From assembly GCA_029876055.1 (NCBI GenBank), contig CM056874.1, positions 9,114,001 through 9,178,000 on the forward strand: a stretch of 64,000 bases of DNA. The letters run 5' to 3'. Below, piece after piece: positions 10,902-22,800 of this stretch (position 1 is its first letter; every line of letters starts with the position of its first letter). A program made the position numbers and the translations under genes. The notes beneath the pieces were generated by a model, which saw only the letters and a program-made list of their open reading frames with translations, was not told the origin of the DNA and did not search any database. The stretch is from Madurella fahalii (Eukaryota; Ascomycota; Sordariomycetes; Sordariales).

Positions 10902-12619
10902 TTACGCCTTACGGGAGCGAGCCTCGCCCAACGGGCAGATCTTCCACTGTTTGGTGGCCGGGTCGAGCCACTCCTTCTCGGCTGCGCGCCACTCGTCAAT
11001 GACGACCTGCTTGCGAGACTCGGAGCGGGGGGTAATGGTGACGGGAAACTCCTCGGGCTGGCAGACGAAGCCCTGCGTGAGCTTCTCCTGGTCGGGCATG
11101 ATGGGCTTGCCTTGCTTGTCGAGAGCGGGGCTGATGTCAAAGGCCCAGAGCATGCGAGAGACACCAAGGAACAGACTGCGCTCGGCGACGTGGATACCCG
11201 GGCAGATGCGGCGACCGGCGCCAAAGGTAAACTGGTCACGCTTGGAGTAATCCGGGTTGGCAGCCGCATCGGCCAAGCTCTGACGGTCATCTTTGTAGCG
11301 GTCGGGGTTGAAGCGGCGAGGCTCGGGATGGCGCGCGGGATCCATGTTGATAGCCCACACGTTGTTGACGACACCGGCGTCCTTGGGAATCAGGTAGCCC
11401 TCGTACCAATCGTCTTGGGTAACGGCATGCGGCACCGCGCCCATGATAGTGGTCGGCATCCAGCGCAGCGACTCCTTGATGATGCCGCGGATGTACTGCA
11501 AGTTCGGCTCATCTTCCATGATAGGCATCCGATTGGGTCCCACGACACGCTCAATCTCCTCCTGGGCCTTCTTCTGCACCTCGGGGTACAAGAGCATGGC
11601 CTGAACAAAGGCGTAAAGCGTGCTAGAGGTCGTGTCTGAGCCAGCCTCGAGGAGAGTGCCGGTAATGTAGGAAGCCTGGGCATCGTCGAAGCCCTCAGCC
11701 TTCTGCACAGCGACCAAGTCCTCACCGAAGCAGCGCATGATTGTGCCGGCCTTCGTCTCCTCCTTGGCCTTGAGCCAGTGGTCGAGGTACAGAGCCTTCT
11801 CCTTCTCGTGCAACTTTCTGGCCTTTTGACGCACGGGGAGCAGGAAGTCCGGAAGCCACCGAAGCCAGGGGAAAAAGTCAACCAGCGCGGCCAAGCCCGT
11901 CTGATTGAGCTCGGCAAACTCGGAGAAGCCGTCAAAGAGCTGCATCATCTTCTCGTCTTCGTACATCGGAGACCGCCAACCGAAGACCATGGTGGTGGTG
12001 AGGGCGTTGGTGTACCGGCGGATGTTGTACATGCAGCGCTCGGGCTGCGTGATCATCTCGTACAGCATTTGCCTATTCTCGAGCATCTGGTACGGGACAT
12101 AAGACTTGGCGGCCGAGATGTTGAGAAGACTGTGCACCAGCTTGCGGCACATGCGCCACCGCGCGGTGTAACCCATCATAAGGATACGGAGGTCGCCGCT
12201 GCACAACGTCTGGCCAATGTACATCTCTTGACGATGCGAGTATATGTTGCTCTTCTTGTCCAGCAGCTCCTTGACTGCCTTGTCACTCGAGAGAACAATT
12301 AAGACTTTGGTTCCGAGGATGAGACTGTAAACGGGGCCGTATTCACGTGCCCATTTCTCGAATTGGAGATGGGTATCGCGAGTGGGCATCTGTAAGCAAT
12401 GTCAACGCGCAATTCCCCAACGGTGGGCTTCCCCCCCCCCCCCCCCCCCTTTGTTTCTTCTTAGCACAAAAGCATTGCACATACCTGATGAAGGTTTCCA
12501 ATGACGGGGAATGTCGGCGGGCCAGGGGGCAGATGCTTCGGCCGCCTGCCCGAGAGCAGGAGCCGGATAACAATAGCTACCCCCACGACAATGGGGAGGA
12601 CGTTAAGAATCAAGGCCAT
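10902..12619 (-). CDS. Cytochrome P450 monooxygenase (OrdA-like)
   Basis: Exon 1 (12619-12485) encodes 45 residues: a membrane anchor (LNVLPIVVGVAIVIRLLL) and the Pro-rich hinge HLPPGPPTFPVIGNLHQ. Exon 2 is 12389-10902, giving 540 residues. The intron (GTATGT...TTACAG) holds a 19-C run. P450 hallmarks are the I-helix GTLLEAGSDTTSST, the K-helix ESLRW (ExxR), FNPDRY, and the heme loop FGAGRRICPG with the ligand Cys near 441. Family knowledge: an ER-bound, NADPH-P450-reductase-dependent hydroxylase; the overall pattern resembles fungal O-methylsterigmatocystin-oxidoreductase-like P450s, which does not fix a substrate. It sits between the regulator and the two alcohol-oxidising enzymes on the same strand, so a joint role in oxidative catabolism or small-molecule modification is likely. 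Confidence 0.92.
12431..12449 (+). repeat. Poly-C tract (19 nt) inside the P450 intron
   Basis: Uninterrupted C run, read as poly-G on the transcribed strand, inside the only intron of the P450 gene. The exact length is doubtful given the other homopolymer problems in this window. Confidence 0.85.
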
Positions 12620-13172
12620 CGTGAACACACCAACACGAAATTAAAGGGAATGGAAATAAATCTCTGGATGGTTCGCCGGCAACCAGACAAAGCGCTGGCT
12701 CTGTCGTCTTAAGTCTTTGAGCGGAACAAGGTCGAGACTGAAGGGAGCAATCAGTAGAAGTACTTGTCGTGTGCCTCCCGTCCCAGGGGAGTTCGTCTCT
12801 TCCGTCATGGCTAACTTCAATGGTGCTGATCGGCATCGGGCCCTATGTGGGATTGACAGGGATCACCCGTTTGGGATTTAGGTGCCTTGGCGCGGGCGGA
12901 GGTGGGATGGTTCTCAAACGGCGCTCCAGCAGGGTCAACCACGGATATGCCGGGGAAAATGTGGGAGGATGCTCGGCCTCCCATTTCAAATGAGAAGCCT
13001 AACAGTGGCAGGCCCCCATCCGCCCGGAGTGCCGGAGAATAAGACCCCGCCTCTTCCCAACCTTGAAGTCGCGGGCCTTCCTGTTTGAGGTCTTTTCTGA
13101 CTCGACCGCAGCACTATCGGGCTCTGCTGAATGGCACCGGTCCACCCACCCATTCCTCTCGGGTTCCGCGAC
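12620..13172. other. Intergenic, P450 promoter region
   Basis: About 550 bp between the regulator stop and the P450 ATG. No gene was seen. Confidence 0.5.
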
Positions 13173-15669
13173 TTATTCGACATGAAACTTCTGAAAGTCG
13201 TTGATCAGATCATTGACCTGGCGCATGCTGGTTTGATCGTATTTGTTGAGAATGGGTTCGACTGATCTGGCTTTGCCACGAGCGCTTGGAGAGTCCTGAA
13301 AGGCGCCCCGAGGAGAAGAGTCCCCGCTCGGATGGTGATACGGAGAAGCGATCGTCGTCGATGAGATGCGGTCTGTGAGAAGGCTTCCGAGTAACCAGAA
13401 CTCGGATGAGAAGCGCACGAAACCAACCCGCTTCCACATCAGCTCTGGTGCAAGGGAATCGTCTTGCAATATGCCGTGCGGGGAGGAAGAAGGGGGCAAT
13501 TCTGCGTATCTTTCCCAGATGCCGATCCAATTCCGCAATCCATTCCGGATAGGGACAAGCTGTCCTTCCACGCCAAAGAGATTCTGATGCTGGAATATCA
13601 TGTAGTGGATTGCTATGAGAGTTTAGCATCTGCTGCGCCGAGGGCCTGGTTGCATAACGACTCTTCGCCACTCACCTGAGACCATAGCAAAGAGGTTGAC
13701 CGGACCCAGCAGAGAGAAGTTCTGTTGCGAATCTGGTGTCATGGCTTCGATAAAAAGGTGTTCCAGGGCTTCACGGAGGAACAAACTGCAGAATGGGCTG
13801 CTTGGCGGCATCCAGCGGTGGATCTGCTCGATGCATTCTTCCGCCGTTCCCGCTTCGAAACAGGCCTCGGGGGTTGCCATGTGCATCTTCATCTCTTTAA
13901 TGACCATTCGATGAGGGAGATTGTTGAAGATGACAAAAGACGTGTCGAGAAGAAAGATCCAAATAAACGTTCTAAGCAGGGCCCAACGGTGTCAGTAGTC
14001 TCTTGCCTGGAGCGCACACGCAGGGTCGGCGGGCATTTTCAGGCTTACCGGATAAGCTCTTCTCGAACTACATACTCGCTCCAGTCAAATTCATGTTTAG
14101 CTTGGGTGCTGTATTCTGGATGTTTGGCTGTATCGATTCCCATATCTCTTGCAACCTTGCAAGATGTTAGCAGGGCATCTTGGGACGATTGATTTTCGCC
14201 AGACTTGGTACTTACGGATACGACGGTGCCGAACCGGTGACGCCGGATCCGTCTCTTGCCGGCGTCGGTCCCTTCCCAATTTTGATAAAGACAGACGATA
14301 TAGGCCGCTTGGAGGGCCTGAAGTTTCTGGCGGACGGGGACACTGATGGGTGACGCAGTATCGCTCACGGGTGGCGGGTCTATGTCTCTGCAAAAGTCGT
14401 CGTCGTTAAATACCATCTCCTCGACACAGTTGAACCAAACCCTTGCATCTTCGTTGTCGACAGAATCCGGTGATACACAGGCGCCTTGTGCTGTCAGAAT
14501 CCCCATTTATCTGGTGCGCATTGCCGAAGGATCTTACCGATCAGAGCCATGGAAGCTAGAAGGATAGGCTTGGAGTTTGCCGGGTCGAAGGTGGGTCGAT
14601 GGAGGATGTTGACATTGGGGTGCCATACTGACCAGTACAGCTCAATGAACTTGGCAAACCTCGACGGCGAAAAGAACTGCAAACACCTTTGCTCGAGGGT
14701 AGACGACCAGGTGAGAGTGATCGAGCTATTGTTCGGTTTGGTCATTACTACGTTCTTTATGAGTAGCACCACTTGCTGCAGTTTGATTACGATGGGGTTG
14801 TGTAGCCAGAACGACCAAGATGCGAGCTCAGGGTCGGGTGTGACCCCGCTAAGGGCAAGCCCTAGAGGCTGGGAGCCAGCTTCTTTGGGTTCCGTGAATA
14901 GCGGAGGGATGACTCCGAGGAACTCTGGACGCTGCTGTTCGAGGTAGGAGTGTTGGAAAGCCGACACTATCTGTTGACGTTGCGCAAGAGTGGCGCATTC
15001 AAACGACGACACGAGGCCCGTCCGGCTGGTGAAGTCGGACAGGAAACGGAAGGAGTAGCCGCGATAGTCGGGAGACGGCGAGTTTGAGCTCCCCGACGGC
15101 TCATAGGGAACGGATCCGAGACCGGCAGGCTGCCCCGCGTGTGAGAAGTCGATGGCCAGCCAGTTGTCGGGTATGGGTTGGCCATCGAGAACCGGGAACT
15201 GCGAGACTGCCTGTTGAATCAAGGCGTCCAGGTCATCGTAGGCCACATTATCGAAGCCCGAAACGGCACCATCCGTAAAATCTGGCTGGCTGGGCCCGGG
15301 CTGAGTGTCGTCCACCGCGGCGCTGTTGAGGGTGCTTGGAATTGATGCTTGGGATCCCGTCAGGCTTGAATATTGGCACTCGATGGCTCGCTTCTCGCAG
15401 TTTTGACAGGGCTGAGCCGAGTTGCAGGCCTTCTTCTGGCGCACGCAGCGGTCACAAGCGCGTCGACGGCTGGACGAGGTGGTGGAGGCACCGTCGCAGG
15501 TCTGCAGGTGACGTTTTAGCACATCGGTCCGCTGGAACGAGGCGTTGCACAGCACGCAGCGATGTGGTCTCTCGGAAGTGTGCGAGGCGCGATGGCGCTG
15601 TAGATGCTCACGCCGCTTGTACGTTTTGAAGCAAGTAGGGCAGCGGTGGAGTCCCAGAGTGTCGGCCAT
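13173..15669 (-). CDS. Transcription factor with two C2H2-type fingers, a Zn2Cys6 cluster and a fungal regulatory domain
   Basis: Five exons, 15669-14538, 14490-14216, 14155-14049, 13971-13676 and 13612-13173, total 2250 nt (749 residues). Finger 1 uses C10, C13, H26, H30; finger 2 uses C38, C41, H54, C58 (C2HC). A Zn2Cys6 cluster follows at C72, C75, C82, C88, C91, C98. The middle and C-terminal parts match the fungal-specific regulatory domain (WHPNVNILHRPTFDP, IWIFLLDTSF, NNLPHRM). The 60-nt intron 14215-14156 keeps the frame open, but its GTAAGT, CTAAC and AAG signals argue that it is removed. Family knowledge: nuclear activators of nutrient-use or metabolite genes. It is the upstream gene of the same-strand run with P450, dehydrogenase and GMC oxidase, the usual place for a pathway-specific regulator. 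Confidence 0.9.
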
Positions 15670-17174
15670 AGCGGACGTCAGACGGTAGCATTTGCCATGG
15701 TTTGAAGAAAACGTCGATAGCCGAAGGTCCAAGTCGTTGGGTCATGGAAAAGTGCGGGGAGCGGGTCACACGATGGAGCTCTTGACTCGCCCCAGTGGGG
15801 ACCACTTACCTCGAGATACGCGTGGGTTCTGGGGTTGCTGCCAATCAAAACCGAGTCCAATGCTTTAGGTATACCTAGAGTATCCAAGCAGAGTAATTAG
15901 TTGATAACTACCTGAAGGTACCTCAACAAGTCTGCCAGAGCAGGGCGTGGTGTTGAACTAGGTAAACTTCTCTTGTTCTCCTTGTATTCACTTCTGCCGA
16001 TTCTCACACACAAATAAGCTATCTGAGCCCGCCATGCGAAAGTTGAGAAGTTGCAGACAAACCAGCTCGAGAAACTTTGTAATAACGTAACTGAGTTTGG
16101 CAGCTTTTCGCAAAGTTGCACCGCCGAGCCCCCCGAAGCTGTTACAAATTCCGATAAGTAGGTACAAGTAGAGTACCTCACCCACGACGTGTACCGCATA
16201 AAGACGGAAGTCCTGATTTCGCACTTCTACGGGCTCCAAGATCTTGTGATAGGGTTGGATGCAACCCCATAGGGAAGCTTAGTCCAAGCATCAAATAACC
16301 AACGGCGGTAGAGAGCTTTTCTTCATTGACAATTTGAAGTCAACGAGGCTAAGGCAATTTTACGTCCCAGACTACTCGTAGCAGAATGGTGAAAACCTAG
16401 GTCTGCTCGACGGTTCATTCAGATTCAGGGACCTCGCCGACGGCCTTGAAGGTGGATTGGAACTTCTCTTGCAAGCCGCATCTCACTCGTACCGGCATGT
16501 GGGAAGGCCGGGTTTGCTCCGCGGTGAAAGCAACGTTAGGAACAGATCCTGGTCCGCGAAATTCGATGAACAGTGAAGACAGGTGGTACTGTACATGAGG
16601 GCGATTGGTCGGAGAGCCTAAAGGGCCTTGAGTTATCGTGCTTGGATTATTTATCACCGAGATGGACGTCATGCATGTAAAGCGAACACACCTAAGGAGC
16701 TTGGTTAACATTCCAAGCTTTTGGAACGGCCCATTTTGCTTGGCTAAGGTGGGCAAAAAAAAAAAAAAAAAAAAAAGGAAAAGAGCCTTGCAGTGACTCG
16801 CGCTTGATACTAATTATGGGGTAACGTATCGCATTATGCCTCGTGTTTGACCTCATCACCCCTCAGCCACGCCCAGCATGTTACCCCAACCCACATACCC
16901 ATTTTCTGCCTGGTGAAAATGAAGGATAACTAGCGACGCTGCATCTACCTGAATGTTTGCGGACCTTGGCGCGGCACAGGACAGCCGAGACGGTGGTGGC
17001 GACTGCGGGCTGCCTCTTTTTGTCCCTTGGTTCGAAGTCGATCGTCTGATGTCATCCACATAACCTCTGGACTACTTCAAGTCCGCCATGTTCCCAGCTC
17101 CTTGTTCATCCCTACTTCACAAACTCGCTGCATAGTCACAAGTAGTATATAGGCAGGCTCATCTCCGAACCACC
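15670..17174. other. Intergenic, regulator promoter; poly-A tract
   Basis: About 1.5 kb without a supported gene. A 22-A run lies at 16755-16776. It separates the leftward regulator from the rightward coiled-coil gene, so it holds both promoters. Confidence 0.5.
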
Positions 17175-18230
17175 ATGACATCGACAATTACCACACGCAT
17201 CCAGCAGGCGTCAGCCAAGAATGCCGAGCTTCTCCGCATCCTCGCCGAGACCGACCATGCAATCCCCGCTCTCGGGCAGCAGCAACGTCTCATCAGGGAT
17301 CTCGAGGCTGAGGTAGTCGCCTCTGATAAGCGGCTCGCAAATGCAGACCGGAAGCGCAAAAAGGAGCTGCGCGAGCACGAGCAGTACCGCGACTCCGTCC
17401 TGCGCCGCTTTGCCTACAAAGCTACAGGCCAGCGGGAGAAGTTTGAGAGCAAGGCGCAGAAAGAAGAAACGGAGTATTTTGAGTCCCTCCAGGAGGAGCA
17501 CCGCGAGACGGAAATCAACAAGAACCTCAAGGCCCAGCTGGAATCCGCGCGCCTCGTCGCCCGCGATCTTGAGCGGGAGGTTGGGCGCCACAACCAGGCG
17601 CAGAGCGAGCTCGACGCCCTCTACGACGCCATCTTCTCGGGCACCACGCCCGAGTTCCCCCGCGAGGACGAGCTGGAACAACGCCTCAGCCTCGCAAAGC
17701 AGGCCTACCACGATGCGCGCGGCCGCGCCGAGGCCGAGAACCACGCGCTCAAGCTGCTACGCGAAGGCCAGGGCCGCATGCGGTCGGCGCTGCAATGCAT
17801 GGAGCAGGCGCTCACGGCATCGCGCGGGGACATGTTTACCGACGGCGGCTTCGCCGACGCCATGGAGCGCAACGCGCTGCACCGGGCCGAGTCGGAGGTC
17901 ATGACGGCGCGCATGCTGGTGCTGCAGGCGCAGCGCATGAGCCCGGCCGTGCGAGACCTGCCCGAGGTTCGGATCGACCAGGGCAACGTGGTTCGCGACA
18001 TCTTCTTTGACAACATCTTCACTGATTACGCCTTCCACCAGAAGATTAAGGAGTCCCGCGAGAGCGTGCGCAGGTGCGCGGCTGCCATGGACGGGCTCGA
18101 GGCCGAGGCCCAGGTGAGGTTCCACCAGACCGAGGACGAGAGGAAGAGGAAGGAGGCCGAGATGCACGCCGCTAGAGTTGCACTGCAAAGGGAACGGGGG
18201 AGTGCATTCGAGGCTGTGGCGAAGGCGTGA
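17175..18230 (+). CDS. Coiled-coil protein of unknown function
   Basis: Single-exon gene of 351 residues starting MTSTITTRIQQASAKNAELL. Almost the whole length is Glu/Lys/Arg/Gln/Ala-rich with heptad-like spacing, broken by short breaks near residues 155-165 (FSGTTPEFPRED) and 275-290 (NVVRDIFFDNIFTDYAFHQ). No signal peptide, membrane helix or catalytic motif is visible. Codon use is GC-rich and like its neighbours, so the frame is convincing. It resembles uncharacterised fungal coiled-coil proteins with structural or scaffold character; I cannot name the family. The next gene, the xylanase, converges on it, leaving about 490 bp between their stops. Confidence 0.8.
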   Translation: MTSTITTRIQQASAKNAELLRILAETDHAIPALGQQQRLIRDLEAEVVASDKRLANADRKRKKELREHEQYRDSVLRRFAYKATGQREKFESKAQKEETEYFESLQEEHRETEINKNLKAQLESARLVARDLEREVGRHNQAQSELDALYDAIFSGTTPEFPREDELEQRLSLAKQAYHDARGRAEAENHALKLLREGQGRMRSALQCMEQALTASRGDMFTDGGFADAMERNALHRAESEVMTARMLVLQAQRMSPAVRDLPEVRIDQGNVVRDIFFDNIFTDYAFHQKIKESRESVRRCAAAMDGLEAEAQVRFHQTEDERKRKEAEMHAARVALQRERGSAFEAVAKA

Positions 18231-18721
18231 TATTGTATTTGATGGGGATACCCAGGAACGTATGTACAGTACTACTAGGCTTTGAGGAATTTCGGCCGGC
18301 GTTTCAGCGAGTTTAGGGCTGTGGCATTTCATCCGTCTCGTTTTATACAGGATATCGCACTAGGTACAGTGCAATATTATAAAAGCGCGAAAGGTTAGGT
18401 CGTCGTTACATCGCCCCCAGTCACTACGTTCTTTTCAAGGTTCCTAGTTTCAGATGATTGTTCCGCCTCTTAATTTCAGCTAGTATTTGTTATGTACAGC
18501 TAGCTTTCCAGACCCGGATCGGTTATACACAAGGCAATGCACGAAAATATATACAAGGTTTGAAGTCCAAAACGAAAGATGACGGAAACCAGGTATGTAC
18601 TCAGTATCCAACCTCCCCCTTCCCCAACCCCCCCCCCTCCCCCGGGGGGGGTGCCCTTTTCTGTCGGCTAGGTAGGTACTAACAACAGTGCTCCCAGACC
18701 TAAGTGATGTGACAGTCCGAC
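18231..18721. other. 3' convergent intergenic region
   Basis: It separates the stops of two convergent genes. It contains a C-rich then G-rich stretch near 18630-18652 that can fold back on itself. No gene. Confidence 0.5.
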
Positions 18722-19448
18722 TTAACCAGAGACGGTGATGGAAGCGGAGCCGCTGCTCTGGTAGCCCTCGGTGGCCACAATCTGGTAGTCGTGGCTGCCG
18801 AGCTGCAGGCCCTTTTCGGCCCAGGCGCGGAAGTGATTGCCGACGTTGACGGAGCCGCCGACGCGCTTGCTGTTGCGGACAGACCAATACTGGTCGAAGG
18901 TGCGGGTGCCCTCGATCGACGGTTGGTTGTAGCGCGTGCTCTTGGCGATGGTGTAGGTGCCACCATCGGACTGCAGAGTACCCAACCGCTGGGCGCCCGA
19001 CGAGGGATCGTAGTTGCCGAACGATTCGATGATGTAGTATTCGACCAGGGGGTTCCGGGTCCAGCCGTAGATGGCTAGGTAGCCATTGCCCTGCGGGTTG
19101 AAGCTTCCCGAGTAGTTGATGGTCCGCGCCGCGCCGGGTTTCCTGAGTAGCATTAGTTTCCACTTCAAATCTGAAGCTGATCGACTGGAAGATGTGGTCA
19201 ACATACCAGCCTTTACCGCCGACAAAGTTGCCGCAGTTCTGCCAGTTAACGCTGTACGAGCCACCAGCGCCGTTCTGGTAGTTCACAGTGCCGCCGTTGT
19301 CGGTCCAGAACGAGTAGTAGAAACCATTGTGGGTGCCAGTACCGCTAGGGGTCCCAGCACGGGCAACGAGCTCGTTAAGTTCAGTCTCATTGAAGGGGAA
19401 GGCAAGAACGGCAGTAGCGCCAAGGAGAAGAGACTTGAAGGAGACCAT
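18722..19448 (-). CDS. Secreted GH11 endo-1,4-beta-xylanase
   Basis: Exons 19448-19207 and 19142-18722 (64-nt intron, GTATGT...CTCAG) give 220 residues, normal for a catalytic-domain-only GH11 enzyme. A signal peptide (MVSFKSLLLGATAVLA) and a short propeptide ending near LVARA precede the mature start at about GTPSGTGTHNGFYYSFWTDN. The expected catalytic residues are present: nucleophile E115 in NPLVEYYIIE and acid/base E206 in VATEGYQSSGSA. The thumb region (IEGTRTFDQYWSVR) and the cord and barrel strands are intact. No cellulose-binding module. It cleaves internal beta-1,4 links of xylan outside the cell. A TATA-like box lies about 90 bp upstream and a possible XlnR/Xyr1 site about 435 bp upstream, suggesting xylan-inducible expression. 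Confidence 0.96.
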
Positions 19449-19534
19449 GTCTGCGGTTGTCTGGATTCTGAAGCGAGTTGAATGCCGGTGGTGATGGTGA
19501 AGACGAGACCTGTGGACGTGAGGCTATCACAACA

Positions 19535-19541
19535 TTATATA
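19535..19541 (-). promoter_or_regulatory. TATA-like box of the xylanase gene
   Basis: TATATAA on the minus strand, about 90 bp upstream of the xylanase ATG, a normal distance in filamentous fungi. Confidence 0.45.
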
Positions 19542-19880
19542 GACGTTTGCGGCCGGAGAGAAGCGGATTGTCGTACCCCCGATGCTATCCATTCCCTCCA
19601 ACCCTTACCTGCTACTGGCCAGGAGTCCCCGGCTTGTTAGGAGATACCCTCCCTGCCTCCCGTGTACCCAATGGGCAAAAGATCGCAGCATCCGCCGGTG
19701 ACTATGCGCCATCACCGGCCAGGACCGGAACGTGGAGTGGAGTGCAATGGCGTGTGTGGTCGACTGTTGCCAGCCATCACCAACCCGCATATGGTGAGCC
19801 TCGTGGCATAGGCTTGCATAGTCTGGTCAGGGGTTGCGCCACCTTCGTCGGTGGGTACGAATGAAGGGGCCAGTACAACA

Positions 19881-19887
19881 TTTAGCC
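19881..19887 (-). promoter_or_regulatory. Possible XlnR/Xyr1-type site (GGCTAAA)
   Basis: GGCTAAA on the minus strand, about 435 bp upstream of the GH11 ATG, matches the core bound by the xylanolytic activator XlnR. A 7-base match can occur by chance; the position in a xylanase promoter is what makes it worth noting. Confidence 0.4.
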
Positions 19888-19889
19888 TG

Positions 19890-22800
19890 AATCTAGCTCC
19901 TGAGTGATCTTCGCGGCCCCGCATAACGGTCCGGCCTTATCCTGAACCGGGTCGATTGATCTTAAGCAGGTTCCGAAATTCCCATTTCCAGAATGCAGAG
20001 CAGATCACGACCAACAGAAGCCCACCAACCCAACATCCGGCCCGACGTAGCCAAGCCGTAGGGTCCGTTCCACGAGGAACAACTAGTCTACCCCACAACA
20101 CCATGTTTCCTATAAATTAGCGCCGGCAAAGAGAGTGCCCGTTTCTCTGGTGGCCCAATCCCTGTTCATGATTACGACACTCCGTATATGCGGAGAGAGC
20201 CAAGGCCTCCGGCTGCAATACCGGCTACCTCTGCCGCACCATGCGGGCCCCCAAATGCCGAGTCAAGGCGCAGAAAGCGTGCCTCTGAGCGGACCCGCGT
20301 GGTATCTTCAGCCTGAAATCTCTGGCCGTGATCGCGAACAACGGCGATCGCAGGACTGGGAAAGGGGCCGGATGATCTCCTGTAGATCCAGAGCCGCTGC
20401 CCCGGTGCCCGGAAACAAAGTAGATGACTGTCCATTATTCTTTTCAGGCCATCGAGATTTCGGACCGTTATGAGCATGAGCAATATGCTGGTTACCCCGG
20501 TTTTCTAGACTAACCCGCTCCTTACGTCTCCTCCACGCCGCGCTCCAGCCGGGTGCCGTAGAGAGACTGTCGGAGTCTAACCGACCCATCTACTGATTTA
20601 GCCGGCGTCACGCTGCAACCTAATTTTCGTATGTGAGAAAGGGAAGCAAAAAGAAGCAGAAACATCCAAGTTTGTGACGGTGCAACCCGGGCTGCCAGTG
20701 GCGTGAGACTGATTGTGATCGAGACCGGTGCTGGCATCGGCAGGGTAATGAAAGAAGCAAGGGTCATCGGAGACAAGCGAGGCTGCGGGGAAAGTTACAG
20801 TTGAATTCATCCGCGATGCGAGGTGTGGACAACCATCGTCGACTTGCCCGTGGGAGTGGGTGATCGCCCCGGATTTTGCCGAGAGATGACAGAGGGAGGC
20901 ATCAAGTAATAGGGGTGTAAACCTTACAAGGGAAGACGGGAGGAATAGTTTCGCTTCCATCCGAAGTTATGTCCCAAACAGTTCAGCAACTAATATGGAA
21001 GACGGCAACTCAGGGTTGACTTTCCTAAACTGTCTTTGCATGCGCTGAAGAACAAATGACCTGATATCGACAAGATTGCTATAATTATTATATGTTGCTT
21101 TACTCGAAAGTTGCTCTCACTAAACCCCAGTCATCCACACCTCTCCTTGCCACCTTGCTCAGGCGCTACTCAGACACTACTCAGGGAAACCGCTGAATCT
21201 AGTTTAGACAAGAGGGCTGCGACTCAGAGTTTCACAGGTTAAAATATCAGCTTTTAGGGGATTTTAGGCCACCAATCTCCCAAAATTAGGCCTTCCTAAA
21301 CTCGCCCCCCTTTTATTCGGTCCTCCCTAGGATCTTATAAAAACCAGTTCATTGAGTTGGGGAAAACAGTCCCCAGAGGGCAGGGTCCCTCTGATCAGAG
21401 GGACACAGTTGCTAGGATGGTGCCCCGGGGGCTGGAACTTGCCGTGGGCCCATTTTCTTTCGCACCATAAGTAGGGCCGTCCTGGCCATTGCTCCTTAGA
21501 CAGGACAATCAATTCAGTACTTTTCTTCACCCTTGTTGCAAGCTCAATTGACGAGTTTTCTTTGCGTGCAAAGTGATCTCCCTCTGACCAGAGGGAGCTC
21601 TATCTGCACATGTTGTTTTGACCTTGTTTAGGCTGCAGGGACTCGATTTGTGGTGGTGTCGCCTGGCCTGTCTTGTCTATCTTGTCTGTCTGGCATTTGG
21701 CCGTCTTTGCCCTCCCCCTTGTTTTGGTGGGTATGTGGGTGTAGATGTGTGTTTCTGCACCATTTCATCATATCCTTCGTCCAGTTTCCATTTTTATCCT
21801 TTCAACTTCCGTTCTCTTCTCTATATCGATTACAGGTGGGTAAATCCTAGTATCTATTAACCTCTTTAGCTTAAGATAACTTACTCCTATAGCGGATTGC
21901 TTTATCTTTATTTATCTAGCTACTAAACGTCCAGTCCGCCTACTTAGCCTAATACGGGCCAACTTTGGACATGGATAAGAAGAGGACAACAGAGGAGCGA
22001 AAGAGCTATGCTGAGGAGAATGGCTTTTAATAACGATGATACGGATGATGATGATGAGACATCCCGTTCCAAGGGATGTCTTAGATTATAGCCAGAGAAA
22101 ATACGATATGCAAATGGAGCTATGGTTTGAGTAAGTTACTCCTCAGCTATCTAGCAGTAAGCGTGATTAACGAACAATCTATAACGTATAAACTAACAAA
22201 TCCAAATGCCACTTCACAGAGCCTAAAGACTCTAAAACATTTTACTACGTTTATGGATAATTCTATCAAAAGGTTACTCGACCTAAATGGGAAGTCGACT
22301 GTCTAAACCGTGCTGAATTAGTTTCGGCGTCTTGTTTCTAGCTAGAATATATACAAACCCAAGTCCTTAGTCTCAAGAGATCATAATGATTCCGTTACTA
22401 TTGTTAAGTTCTCCATCACTCTAGTAGTATCGTATATCTAGGACGTAAATGGAATATCAAAGGCGCTTTAAAAAAGAAACTTGGCTTGCCAGCGGCCACG
22501 CGATCAAGGACTTGTCTTACGTTTGAGAATCACATGAATATAGAGAGGCAAATCTAACGAAATGTCACGACACAGCCAAATGCTTGAGAGATGGCTCCCA
22601 AATAGTAAGGACTATCTTGTATTAGACTAGCACGAAGAAGAAAGAAGGAGAGCAGCGCTCTTTCTACCTTTGACGGGTAATAGCCAGGCAGGTGCAGACC
22701 AGACGTCCCACCAAGTTACCTGACTAATCTAGGCACCTTAGCTAGCCAACCGAAGTCATGCAGCGTGATACATCCGGTCCACCTACCAATGCCGTCACAG

